Assembly (NCBI GenBank): GCA_964036195.1
Contig: OZ038455.1
Coordinates: 18,803,855 to 18,867,854 of the forward strand
Source of the DNA: Sphaerolaimus hirsutus
Taxonomy: Eukaryota > Nematoda > Chromadorea > Monhysterida > Sphaerolaimidae
Length of the DNA stretch: 64,000 nucleotides
Direction of reading: 5' to 3'
Part shown: piece after piece, positions 31,305 to 41,156 of the stretch
Layout of the letters: each line of letters starts with the position of its first letter
Numbering within the stretch: the stretch's first letter is position 1
Program-made: the position numbers and the translations under genes
The notes under the pieces: generated by a model
What the model was told of the DNA's origin: nothing
The model's database searches: none
What the model saw: the letters and a program-made list of their open reading frames with translations, nothing else

Positions 31305-34300
31305 ATGCTGTCGATTTTTGTCGCGTGTTTATGGCTGTCCACAGGCTTTGGCTTTCAACAGAACGATGGTTTTGAGAGCCTTCGTGCCACTTTCGGAAAG
31401 TTGTTTGTGCATGAGCTGAAACCCAGCGATTTCTTTTCCACCCCAAGAGGTGAGTGAAATTTCAAAGTAAACGCTCAGGTGCTGTATTTTATCCGTTCGA
31501 CATGTATTTTTTCGGGAGCCTTAAATTCACAACTGAGCGGAGCATGCTTGCATTTTTCTGAAGGAAATACTCTACCATGACGTCATCATTTAAAAAAGGT
31601 AGGTACCGTATTACCTCGAATTATCCCCCCCCTTGAATTAACCCCCCCCTCGAAATACCCCCCCTAAAATTGAGTGTAAAGAGAATGTACATGACAAATA
31701 CCGTAGTTTGTGATCTGTACAATGCAGAACACACGTTAAAAGTGATGGCTAAGTGACGTTAGGGAAGGGTTTATGTGTATATACAGTTATATATGCCTAT
31801 AAACACGTATACATCTACGTAATTGTTCGATTTTTCTACGTCTGCGTATGGGGAATTTCCGAAAATTTCTGGCGAAATAATAGACCCCCCCCCCCTCGAA
31901 TAAACCCCCCCCCCCCTCAGATTTTGCTGGCGAAAAAATAAACCCCCTGGGGGTATTTCGAGGTAATAGGGTAGGTAAATGGTTCCCCAAAAAACGTTTC
32001 CGGAAAAGACTTTTGTTACTTCATATTGATACATAAGTATCCCATTTCCGCATTATCGACTAAGACATAAGTAATGTTGGGCGCATACTTTGCAGTCCGC
32101 CGAGCATACCTAAAATTATACGCTGCCCATTTCTAGGTGGTTTTAAATAGTGGTTAAAATCTGTCCGCCCGAAAAAACCCTAGTAAAATATCGTCCCAAC
32201 TTCACTGAGTGCGACCTTGTTCAACCGGTCCCCTTCCCACAGCCAGCGCGACATTCTCTGCCTCTGCAGTCGGGTCGCCGGCGCTGCCGTCGTGGCTCCA
32301 TTTGCTGCCGTCCGAAGAAACTGGCGCCGATCCAAATGGCCGCGACGACGACGCGGTGTCGTTCCTGTACGGCACGCCCGGCAGCGAGCAGAACGTGTTC
32401 GACGTGGAGGTGATCGCCAAGGACGCGCGCACTTATACGATCGTGCGCAAGGTGCTCAGGATTACTGTGGGTGCGAACCCTTCGAGTAGGTTGTTTTTTG
32501 AGAAGATCATTTGGATGAGAATAGTTGACCTTGTGCCAGCTGACATCTAGACCCGGCACACATCTAATTCTACCCATCACACATCTAAGCCCGTCACACA
32601 CCTAAACCCGCCATAGATGTGTGATGGGTCTAGATGTGTGATGGACGGTGGATTAGTGGTATCACAAATAACAATGTCAAACAAGAATAAGACAATTCAA
32701 TAATGTTTTTGAATTCTTTTTGGACTTTTTGAATTTTTATTTCACTACCACAAAAATACTTCAAATTTTTTTCCAGTATTTTTGTCCAAAAATCCACGTC
32801 AATTTCTTTAATTTTTGTGCTCCTGTTAAGTAATTACTTTGTATTTTCTCACTGCCAAAGACCGAAAATGTGCATTAAACATTTTTACAAACCTGGAATA
32901 AACACAAACATTTGACCTAGTGAAAATGTAGAAAAGTAAACACTTCCAAAAAAATTTACTCAATCAAAACAGCTGTAACAAAAAACATAACCCACCTTCA
33001 TACAGCCGCAGTAGCCATATACCCCACGCGGCAATCCTGCACTCTAATCATCAAATCGATCAGCGCGCGGCAACTTTTGAGCCAGCCCAGCTACGCGCAT
33101 CAATTGGCAAAGTGTGTTCAAACGGCTTTTGGTCCAGGAGCGGTTATTGGTCGACTGCGATCAGTGAAATTGCTCGCGGAAGGCAGTAAGGAAAGAGCCG
33201 CTGATGTTGTGGATGGGTGAGCGGCGTTTTTTTCTTCTTTGAGTTGACATTCGAGTGCGATTTTGCGGAGTGTGTAAAATACCTAAGAGTTTGAGTGACA
33301 TTTGAGTTTTTCGATGGACTATGGGTTTGTTTTCGCAGATGCAAATGGGTTTTTAAATGTGCAAAGATGCGCCTATGTAGGTAGTTTCAATCCAAAAAAA
33401 GTTATAAATCCATGAATTTTTCAAAACTGCATTTTATAGTTCGACAGCGGCCCGACGCCATAGTATTTTAGCGACGATGCTTGCCCCAAAAACTTTTTGT
33501 ATAGGTAAATTTTAGGTTCGAGAAAGAATTTGCTTGAAAAGTCTGCTTCAATGCTTGCAAATCACCCAAAGTATTCAGGTAGGCACTCGTGAATATTGGC
33601 ACACTTCCAGAACACTATTGGAAGCAGTCACTGGTGCTGAGTTCAGTCAAGACGCACACAATTTTGCCAGGGGTGTCCAAAGAAATCCGGCGGCTTGCGA
33701 TCGCGCAGACAACAGCCCATTCGACAAGCACTTTGCTCCATATTTCAAAGTGGATTGGTGTACTTTTACACTGGTTTGTTTGAGTCGCCAGGAGGCTGTC
33801 TCACTGAGCACAACATTGGCAGCCCGCATACTAGTTGACACATGTGTGTCAACTGGTCTATGTCATTGTCAACTCATATTTCGGTTTCACGTGTGGCGGA
33901 GCGATCTCCAAATGAAGGGTGTGCTTCTAAAAGTACCGATCTACAAATTTGTCAATTTTGAGTTAAGACCATTTTCGGGGTCCCCATAGGAAAGCCCTTC
34001 AAAAAAAAATTAAAAAAAGTGGGGTGTGTGAAAATGCATTTTGAGATACGGGGGGTCGAAAAATGCCAAAAAATGGCAAAAAACAGTTTCTGAAATTTTA
34101 AAAGTACCGATCTACAAGCTTTTTCAGGTTTTGTATCTTACAAAGTACCGATCTACAGACTTTTTCCAAAATTGTTCTTTTAAAAGTACCGATCTGCACA
34201 TTATTCTTTGTGCTTCTGAATGTACCGATGTCAGATCGGTACTTTTAAGAGCACAAACTCGTTTTGTGCTTTTTTTGTATGGGTAAAAGTACCGATCTAC

Positions 34301-37300
34301 ATAGAAATAATTTGTGCTTCTGAAAGTACCGCTGTTAGATCGGTACATTCAAATGCACAATTTTTTTTGGTAATTCTTAAAGTACCGATCTGCATGTAGA
34401 TCGGTACTTTTATTTGCACAAATTTCGGAATTTTAGTTTTTATGGTTGTAGATCGGTACTTCTGGAAGCACAATTTTGAATAGTGACTTTAGATTGCAGA
34501 TAGGTACTTCTGGAAGCACAATCTTGAACAGTGACTTTAGATTGCAGATCAGTACTTCTAGAAGCACACCTTGGAAAAAGTTAGCTTTTCATCAAAATAA
34601 AGCCAAAATGAGTAATTCTGAATGTACTGTTCTGCATGTAGATCGGTACTTTTATTTGCACAAATTTTGAAATTTTATTTTTCTGCTGTAGATCGGTACT
34701 TCTAGAAGCACACCTTGGAAAAAAGTTTGCTTTTCATCAAAATATAGCCAAAATGAGTAATTCTGAATGTACCGTTCTGCATGTAGATCGGTACTTTTAT
34801 TTGCACAAATTTTGAAATTTTATTTTTCTGCTGTAGATCGGTACTTCTAGAAGTACACCTTAGAAAAAAGTCAATTTTGATCAAAATAAAGCCAACACGG
34901 AATTCTAAAAGTACTGATCTGCATGTAGATCCGTACTTCTTTTTGCACAAATTTTGAAATTTTATTTTTGTGCTGTAGATCGGTACTTCTAGAAGTACAC
35001 CTTGGAAAAAAGTTGATTTTAATCGAAATAAAGCTAACACGGATTTCGGAATTTTAGTTTTTATGGTTGTAGATCGGTACTTCTGGAAGCACAATTTTGA
35101 ATAGTGACTTTAGATTGCAGATAGGTACTTCTGGAAGCACAATCTTGAACAGTGACTTTAGATTGCAGATCAGTACTTCTAGAAGCACACCTTGGAAAAA
35201 GTTAGCTTTTCATCAAAATAAAGCCAAAATGAGTAATTCTGAATGTACTGTTCTGCATGTAGATCCGTACTTCTTTTTGCACAAATTTTGAAATTTTATT
35301 TTTGTGCTGTAGATCGGTACTTCTAGAAGTACACCTTGGAAAAAAGTTGATTTTAATCGAAATAAAGCTAACACGGAATTCTAAAAGTACTGATCTGCAT
35401 GTAGATCAGTACTTCTTTTTGCACAAATTTTGAAATTTTATTTTTGTGCTGTAGATCGGTACTTCTTTTTGCACAAATTTAAAAAAATTCATTCTTGCTG
35501 TAGATCGGTACTTCTAAAAGCACACATCAAAAAAGGTGCCTAAAAATTGCAAATTAACACAATTGGTAATTCCGAAGGTACTGATATACATGTAGATCAG
35601 TACTTCTTTTTGCACAAATTGGAAACTTTTATTTTCAGCACTGTACATCGGTACTTTTAACAGCAAAGATCACAGAAAATAGCGTCAAAATCAAAAAAGA
35701 TCACATCATTGTTTTACTTATCATATTAAATGTCTTTTACTCGACATTTTGAATTTCAATTAAAATATAATAAAAATATAATTTATGTGCAAATAGACAT
35801 TTTTTAGCAAATCGAAATTTCATTTTGCACATGTAAAATGAAAATTGAAAAAAAATTTGATTTGCACATGTAAGATATATATTTTTTACAAATAAAAATC
35901 TCGATCTGCTGATTTTGAAATTATTTATCCATTTTACACATGCTGATCAAAATTTCCAATCTCAAAATAAGTGTACAAACAAATTGTAATTTTGATACAT
36001 CAAAACTAATCTATTTGCATATGCAGATCAAAATTTCAATTTGCAAAAAAATATTCATTTTACATGTGCAAATCAAAATTTCGATTTGCAAAAAATAGTT
36101 ATTTTACATGTGCAAATCGAAATTTTGATTTGCAAAAAATATTTATTTTACATGTGCAAATCGAAATTTCGCTTTGCAAAAAATATTCATTTTACATGTG
36201 CAATCAAAATTTCAATTTGCAAAAAATATTCATTTTACATGTGCAAATCGAAATTTCGATTTGCAAAAAATATTTATTTTACATGTGCAAATCGAAATTT
36301 CGATTCGCAAAAAAATATTTATTTTACATGTGCAAATCGAAATTTCGATTCACAAAAAATATTTATTTTACATGTGCAAATTGAAATTTCAATTTGCAAA
36401 AAATATTTATTTTACATGTGCAAATCGAAATTTCGATTTGCAAAAAATATTTATTTTACATGTGCAAATCGAAATTTCGATTTGCAAAAAATATTTATTT
36501 TACATGTGCAAATCGAAATTTCAATTCGCAAAAAATATTTATTTTACATGTGCAAATTGAAATTTCGATTTGCAAAAAATATTTATTTTACATGTGCAAA
36601 TCGAAATTTCGATTTGCAAAAAATATTCATTTTACATGTGCAAATCGAAATTTTGATTTGCAAAAAATATTCATTTTGCATGTGCAAATCGAAATTTCGA
36701 TTTGCAAAAATACTATTTGAGTGCCCATATACATTTAATTCAAAGATTTGTGCTTCTAAAAGTATGGTTATACATTTTGTACTTCAAAAAGTACTGATCT
36801 GCCATAAAAATGTGTTTTTTCTTAAATGTGCTTTTAAAAGTACTGATGTACATGAAATGCAACTATTTGTGCTTTCATAAAGTACCGATCTGCAGTTTGT
36901 GCTTTTAAAAGTACCGATCTTCTTAAATGTTTCCTAATTGTGCCTATAAAAGTACCGATCTACAGTAAATTAATGGCATCACTATTAAAAAGGTTTGTAT
37001 AGCTAGTGTTACGTGTATAATCGAAGATTATACGCATGCATGTGGATACTCAACAATATACCCTAAATACCCATACCCAAAATACCCATACCTGATACTC
37101 ATGTATGGGTATTGCATACTCCAAACATTCAATTGCGATTATCTCAAAATCGATTTTTTGTAGATCGGTACTTTTAGAAGCACACCCTTCAAATGCACAT
37201 GCCTCAATGTTGAAAAATAAAGATTACGTCAAGTGCATTGGAATATCGCTGTGCGACACGTCAAGTCGAAATCTGAGTTGACACAGTCCAGTTGACACAC

Positions 37301-40168
37301 AAGTGTCAACTAGCGTGTGTGCCGCAATTACAGCAACTTAATTAACATCCAATCCAACTCAAATTTCAATCGCCACCCACAGGATAGTCGCACAGTGCGC
37401 AGCGTGCCAGCGAGCAGTTCGGGCACTATCGGCACCGGCGGCGTGCTGTCCACGTTGCACGGCTTAGAGGTGTTTTGGCACTCGCGCGAACTAGTTGACA
37501 CGGTCGATAGTTACACGCACAACTTCAATTTGGCAGCTGGCCAAAATGGAACGTCGGTTGTGTTCAGTGAACACGACCCTACAAAGAAATTGGAGAGGAA
37601 TTACTTTCGCGATTGGATTTTGGTTAGTGATGTGAAAAGCAGCACGTTTTTAGTTGTGTTAGATGCACCTTGTCAGGTATGATGTAATCAATTTTAAGTT
37701 ACAGGAAAAGTAAGTGGTAATAAAAGTGATAGGTATTTTACTGATCACTTCTCCTATCACTCACAACTTTCTTCACAGTCAAGCCAATTCGTCACTTAGA
37801 ACAGTGCAGAGTTGGCGAACGGTTACGAAGTTTTTGAATGTCAGTATTTCCGCCTGCACCGCGAACGATATTCATTTGCAGGTGGTTCCAGTTCCAGCTG
37901 TCATTCTGATTGTGCTCATTCTATTGTTGTCATTGATATTTTTCGGTGGCCGAGAAGGCCAGCACTGGCGCGACTACAAGACACCGGAGTTAGTTTCATA
38001 TTCTACGCGGACAGCATTTTTGCATTTTTATGAACTTCACCATGACGTCATCATTAAGAAAATAAAAACTGTTCAAAACGGGAAAAAATTTCAGGCACGA
38101 AACAGATGTTGGTTGTACTAGACTCCGCCTTTTTTTTAAATATTTCCCTTTTTTGTGAAAGTGGTGCATAAGTATCACGTTGGTGCGTTAGCTGGCGCCT
38201 AAGACATAAGTACGTACCGATGCACACTGTGTGAATACACAGCCGTTCTTCATCTATACTTTACTCGCCTCGCAGCCATCAACTGCACGAGTACGTCAGT
38301 CTACGGCGCTGCCAGAACAAACTTATCGGCATGACCAGGCAGCGTCAGTCGTTTCTGGGTGTTGCCGCTGCCGATGGTATTAGAGCTTTCCTGGTGCCGA
38401 AAAGTGGATCTGGCAAGGTGCCAGCTTTTGCCACTGCACAAGGTCGGGATTTGTCCAAATAGCTACTTGATCGTTTGCAGAAAATGAGTAGGATAATTTT
38501 TATGAGCCCGGGCCATGCTACGCTTTAAATATAAATTTAATATGAAGTATGAGGAAAACTCGCCGAGTGCAAAATAAAAAATGGCAGTAAAGTTCACACT
38601 GTGAATAACTCAAATCTGCCGAAACTTTAACTTTCACATTTAGTCCTAGAAATACCGTATTTGCTTGAATCATCCCCCCGGGCAACTATTATCTCGTTGG
38701 AGTTTTTGAGGGGGGGGGGGGACTATTTCAAAGGGAAATTATTCAAGGGGAGGAATTAATGTTTCGTCAAACTTTTCAAGCGTATTTCTTTCAACTCATT
38801 TTATGAAATATGCTTTATTCACACAAAAACGTGTCATTTTTATAAAATATGGGTATAGCAAATTGATCAAATCTCTTAAGGGGGTAATTATTCGCGGGAG
38901 GAATTGTTCAAGGGGGACTTTTCTAGCAAATACGGTATCTTTTACCCTGAACCCAAACATTGACATTTTCACCTTTCCAAACACCTTTTCACAACATCAT
39001 TACACCCAGACAATACGCGGATTTATCCAGAAACTACCCCATTAACTCCCACCCACACAACCTCCCTAACCACAACCACAGACGTGCCCCCCTCCTACGC
39101 GACCTCCGTGGGCAAGCAGACGGTGGGCGAGGCGGCGGCGATCCGCGGCGCTCCTTTGAACGCGTATTTAGATCCGGCAGCCGAGGAGGACGAGGACGAG
39201 CTGCGCCAGGCCGAGCAGCACGATGTGGACGGGCTGGAACGGATCGGACGCGATGGGGGTTTGGGGGAATTGGAGAGGTCGGTGTGATTTGCTGTTGAGT
39301 TGTGTGCGCGTGCACAGATGCTCTACTGCTTTGGCGCTTGGCTTAAAGAGCACATCGTTTTGCATCACCGCAGAACGCAGTGTGCACATATTTACCATAT
39401 ACCGTATTTCCTTGAATAATCCCCCCTTGATTAATTCCCTTTCTTGAATAATCACCACTGTATGTCTAGTAAGGAAGAAAAAATTCCCCCCTGAATAATC
39501 CCCCCCTGAAAGCATGTTGTGTCCAATTTGAACAAAACTGGAAAGTTATCGTGTAAATAATTTCGTGTAAATAAAGCATATTTCGTGGAATGAGATCGTG
39601 GACAGATATCCGAAAATTTTGACGAAATGGTCGGTATTTACCGTATTGCCTCGAAATACACCCAGGGAGTTTATTATTCCGCCAGCAAATATCCAACCAC
39701 TTTGTTAAAAAAGTCACTTTAAAAAAGTGGCAGGACCCAGCTCATTAAAAAAATCATTTGGACATTTAAAAAAGGAAAAAGTACTTTTTTAAACAAGTGG
39801 GCCATCGAAAAACGTGCTTTATTCCATCCCTACTCACGAGTATGATCTTGCATTGTAGCTAGCGTTCCAAAAATAAGATTTTCAGAAAATAAAATTAAAT
39901 ATAGGTAATCTCAGGAAATCAAGGGGGTTAATTCAAGGGGGGATAACTCGAGGTTATACGATATCAATGAATTCAACCATCCCTTTCACCCCGCAGTTCC
40001 ACATCGACCATAATCGCTCCAACTGAATTGTCGGCGCGGCGGGCCCGTTCCGCGACTGCGGCCACCGCGGTCAGCGAAAACTTGGCCAACTCGAACACCG
40101 CGCCCAGCTGGCTCGTGCTCAAGGGGCACGCGGGCGAACTGAACAGGAGGGATATCGATTTGGTGTGA
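31305..40168 (+). CDS. Alpha/epsilon-sarcoglycan, complete nine-exon gene
   Basis: Single-pass glycoprotein of the dystrophin-associated sarcoglycan complex. Exons: 31305-31449, 32243-32485, 33012-33216, 33572-33773, 37383-37622, 37882-37988, 38276-38442, 39082-39277, 39997-40168. They give 1677 nt, 558 residues plus TGA, with all phases agreeing. Residues 1-17 are a signal peptide. The cadherin-like N-domain shows GKLFVHEL, PSWL (64-67) and FLYG (89-92). Family cysteines occur in PAACD and KVDWC (240, 261), and RNYFRDWIL precedes the membrane helix (about 348-366). The tail starts with REG...YKTPD, as in vertebrate family members. Donor 37622 was chosen over 37676 (also in phase, 18 residues longer) because it aligns better. 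The 33572 acceptor is weak. The cytosolic tail, about 190 residues, is longer than in vertebrates and has an acidic stretch (EEDEDE). Vertebrate alpha and epsilon split later, so neither symbol is assigned. Confidence 0.85.
31606..31971. mobile_element. TA-target MITE in sarcoglycan intron 1
   Basis: Ends CCGTATTACCTCGAATTA and GTATTTCGAGGTAATAGGG bounded by TA. The core contains AATTGAGTGTAAAGAGAA and GCAGAACACACGTTAAA segments, also found in 7763-8208 and 57102-57553, which marks one subfamily. Confidence 0.85.
33926..35670. repeat. Array of GTAGATCGGTACTTTTAGAAGCACA motifs in both orientations
   Basis: Dozens of copies of AAAGTACCGATCTACA and its reverse complement TGTAGATCGGTACTT, commonly followed by CTAGAAGCACA or TTTTGCACAAATT. 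They are spaced irregularly at about 30-120 bp. A long segment is directly repeated about 621 bp apart (starting near 34440 and 35061). Further motif copies occur at 36730-36965 and 37155, so the 44-bp array is embedded in this one. Confidence 0.8.
36020..36716. repeat. 44-bp tandem repeat, about 15 copies
   Basis: The unit contains CAAATCGAAATTTCGATTTG (a near-perfect palindrome) followed by CAAAAAATATTTATTTTACATGTG-type sequence, with only scattered substitutions. Period 44 is not a multiple of 3, so each frame cycles through all three readings. This explains the 279-codon open frame over it, which is not a gene. Decayed units continue upstream to about 35800. Confidence 0.9.
38655..38935. 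mobile_element. TA-target MITE in sarcoglycan intron 7
   Basis: Ends CCGTATTTGCTTGAATCA and CTAGCAAATACGG bounded by TA, with C- and G-runs and ATTATTCAAGGGG repeats inside. Confidence 0.82.
39402..39961. mobile_element. Composite of TA-target MITEs in sarcoglycan intron 8
   Basis: Two left ends (CCGTATTTCCTTGAATAAT at 39402 and CCGTATTGCCTCGAAATA near 39641) share one right end (AACTCGAGGTTATACG, ending near 39961). Either one copy inserted into another or a right end was lost. A TAGCGTTCCAAAAATAAG fragment near 39858 resembles the 53731 family. Confidence 0.6.
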
Positions 40169-40342
40169 TGTTGAGTTGATAGTGTTGTTTTTGGGAGATG
40201 TGTGGCTTAATTTGTCTTTTTATCAACCGCGTAACAATTCTTTTATCACACATTTTATCAACTTTGTCAAAAATAGTGTGAAACACGTGTAAAAGAAGTT
40301 CTTCGTGCGGTAACTCTGGAATCTGTTGTTGTTCTTCATATT

Positions 40343-40346
40343 ATAC
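40343..40346. repeat. 4-bp target duplication ATAC of the LTR element
   Basis: ATAC at 40343-40346 just outside one LTR is repeated at 49087-49090 just outside the other. Four to six bases is normal for Ty3/gypsy-type integrases. Intact duplications show a single insertion without later recombination. Confidence 0.85.
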
Positions 40347-40891
40347 TGTTGTGAGCACGGGTGACACGAATTCCCGGCACACAAAACTCAACGATTTTCC
40401 GTACAAAGAAGACCAGCTAGGGCACCTTGGTGAGCAAGGGGTCCGTGCCCGAGCGCTGGCGACCGAGGAAAATGAGAGGAACGTTCGAGTTGCAAATGTA
40501 AATGAGTTTCTGTTCTCACCGTCGCCTCGCGACACGTTTCCACAATTCAAATCACCATTTCATGTGCGAGTCTCGGAGCAGGGAAATGGGAGTGGGGAAC
40601 CGAAAAATACAACTGAACTAACTGGACTGAAAACGGGGCGCCTTATATATGCCGGCCGGCGCACGCGCTGTGCGGGTGGAGCCACGGCCGCCCGTCGCAC
40701 GGCGCGCCCTGGGCGCGCAGTGCTACGGGCGACTGGGGCGCCACCCGCGTGCGCCTGCGCTTGCCGGAAGCGCAAAACTGCCCGCGCGTGTGCCGCGACA
40801 ACGACTCGTCGCTCGGCCGCCCCAACAGCGGCCGAGCGCCGCGCCGCTGTAGCCGCGCTCGCAACGGCTACACTTGCCTACCGGGGCAACA
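40347..40891 (-). repeat. Downstream (3') LTR
   Basis: 545 bp, begins TGTTG and ends CAACA on both strands (the terminal 5 bases are inverted repeats). Same sequence as 48542-49086. It contains TATATAAG on the - strand and a very GC-rich part from about 40640. Confidence 0.95.
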
Positions 40892-40902
40892 CCCCCCCCC
40901 AA
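40892..40902 (-). other. Polypurine tract of the LTR element
   Basis: On the - strand, TT plus nine G directly precedes the downstream LTR (TTGGGGGGGGG then TGTTG), the expected place for the plus-strand primer. It is unusually G-only. Confidence 0.6.
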
Positions 40903-41156
40903 GCCCGGGGCAGGGGTAAAAAAAAACAAACTCAAACCAAAATCAAATGGGCATCTCCTAAATTAGCGACGTGAGAAAATAAATAAAAATGAAAATCAGT
41001 GTCACATTCGAAACTTCATACCCGTGTGAATTTCGAAAAACAAACCCGTGTGAGAAAACCGCTAGGGCAAAAGGCCCCAAAATAAACCACGAAAAACCCG
41101 TGTTTCGACAGAAAAAAATAAATAAAATTTTCCTAAAATCGGCCACTCAAAAAAAT

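Larger units (their letters stand above)
33822..37323. mobile_element. 3.5-kb CACTAGTTGACA element making up most of sarcoglycan intron 4
   Basis: The left end GCCCGCATACTAGTTGACAC and the right end GTGTCAACTAGCGTGTGTGCC are inverted. As in the 220-bp relatives at 26630 and 50365, a second inverted segment follows (TCACGTGTGGCGGAGCGATC against GGAATATCGCTGTGCGACACGT). Between them it has acquired two large arrays, 33926-35670 and 36020-36716. No coding sequence. Confidence 0.7.

Noticed and set aside
36020-36716. CRISPR-like array
   Set aside because: Direct tandem repeats without unique spacers, in an animal intron.
36041-36880. 279-codon open frame with repeating peptide
   Set aside because: It is the 44-bp tandem repeat read through; all three forward frames are open in turn because 44 is not divisible by 3. 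No start context, splice context or non-repeat sequence supports it.
37489-37502. CTAGTTGACAC in a sarcoglycan exon, matching a MITE terminus
   Set aside because: Only about 11 bases and no second arm in the exon; chance is sufficient.
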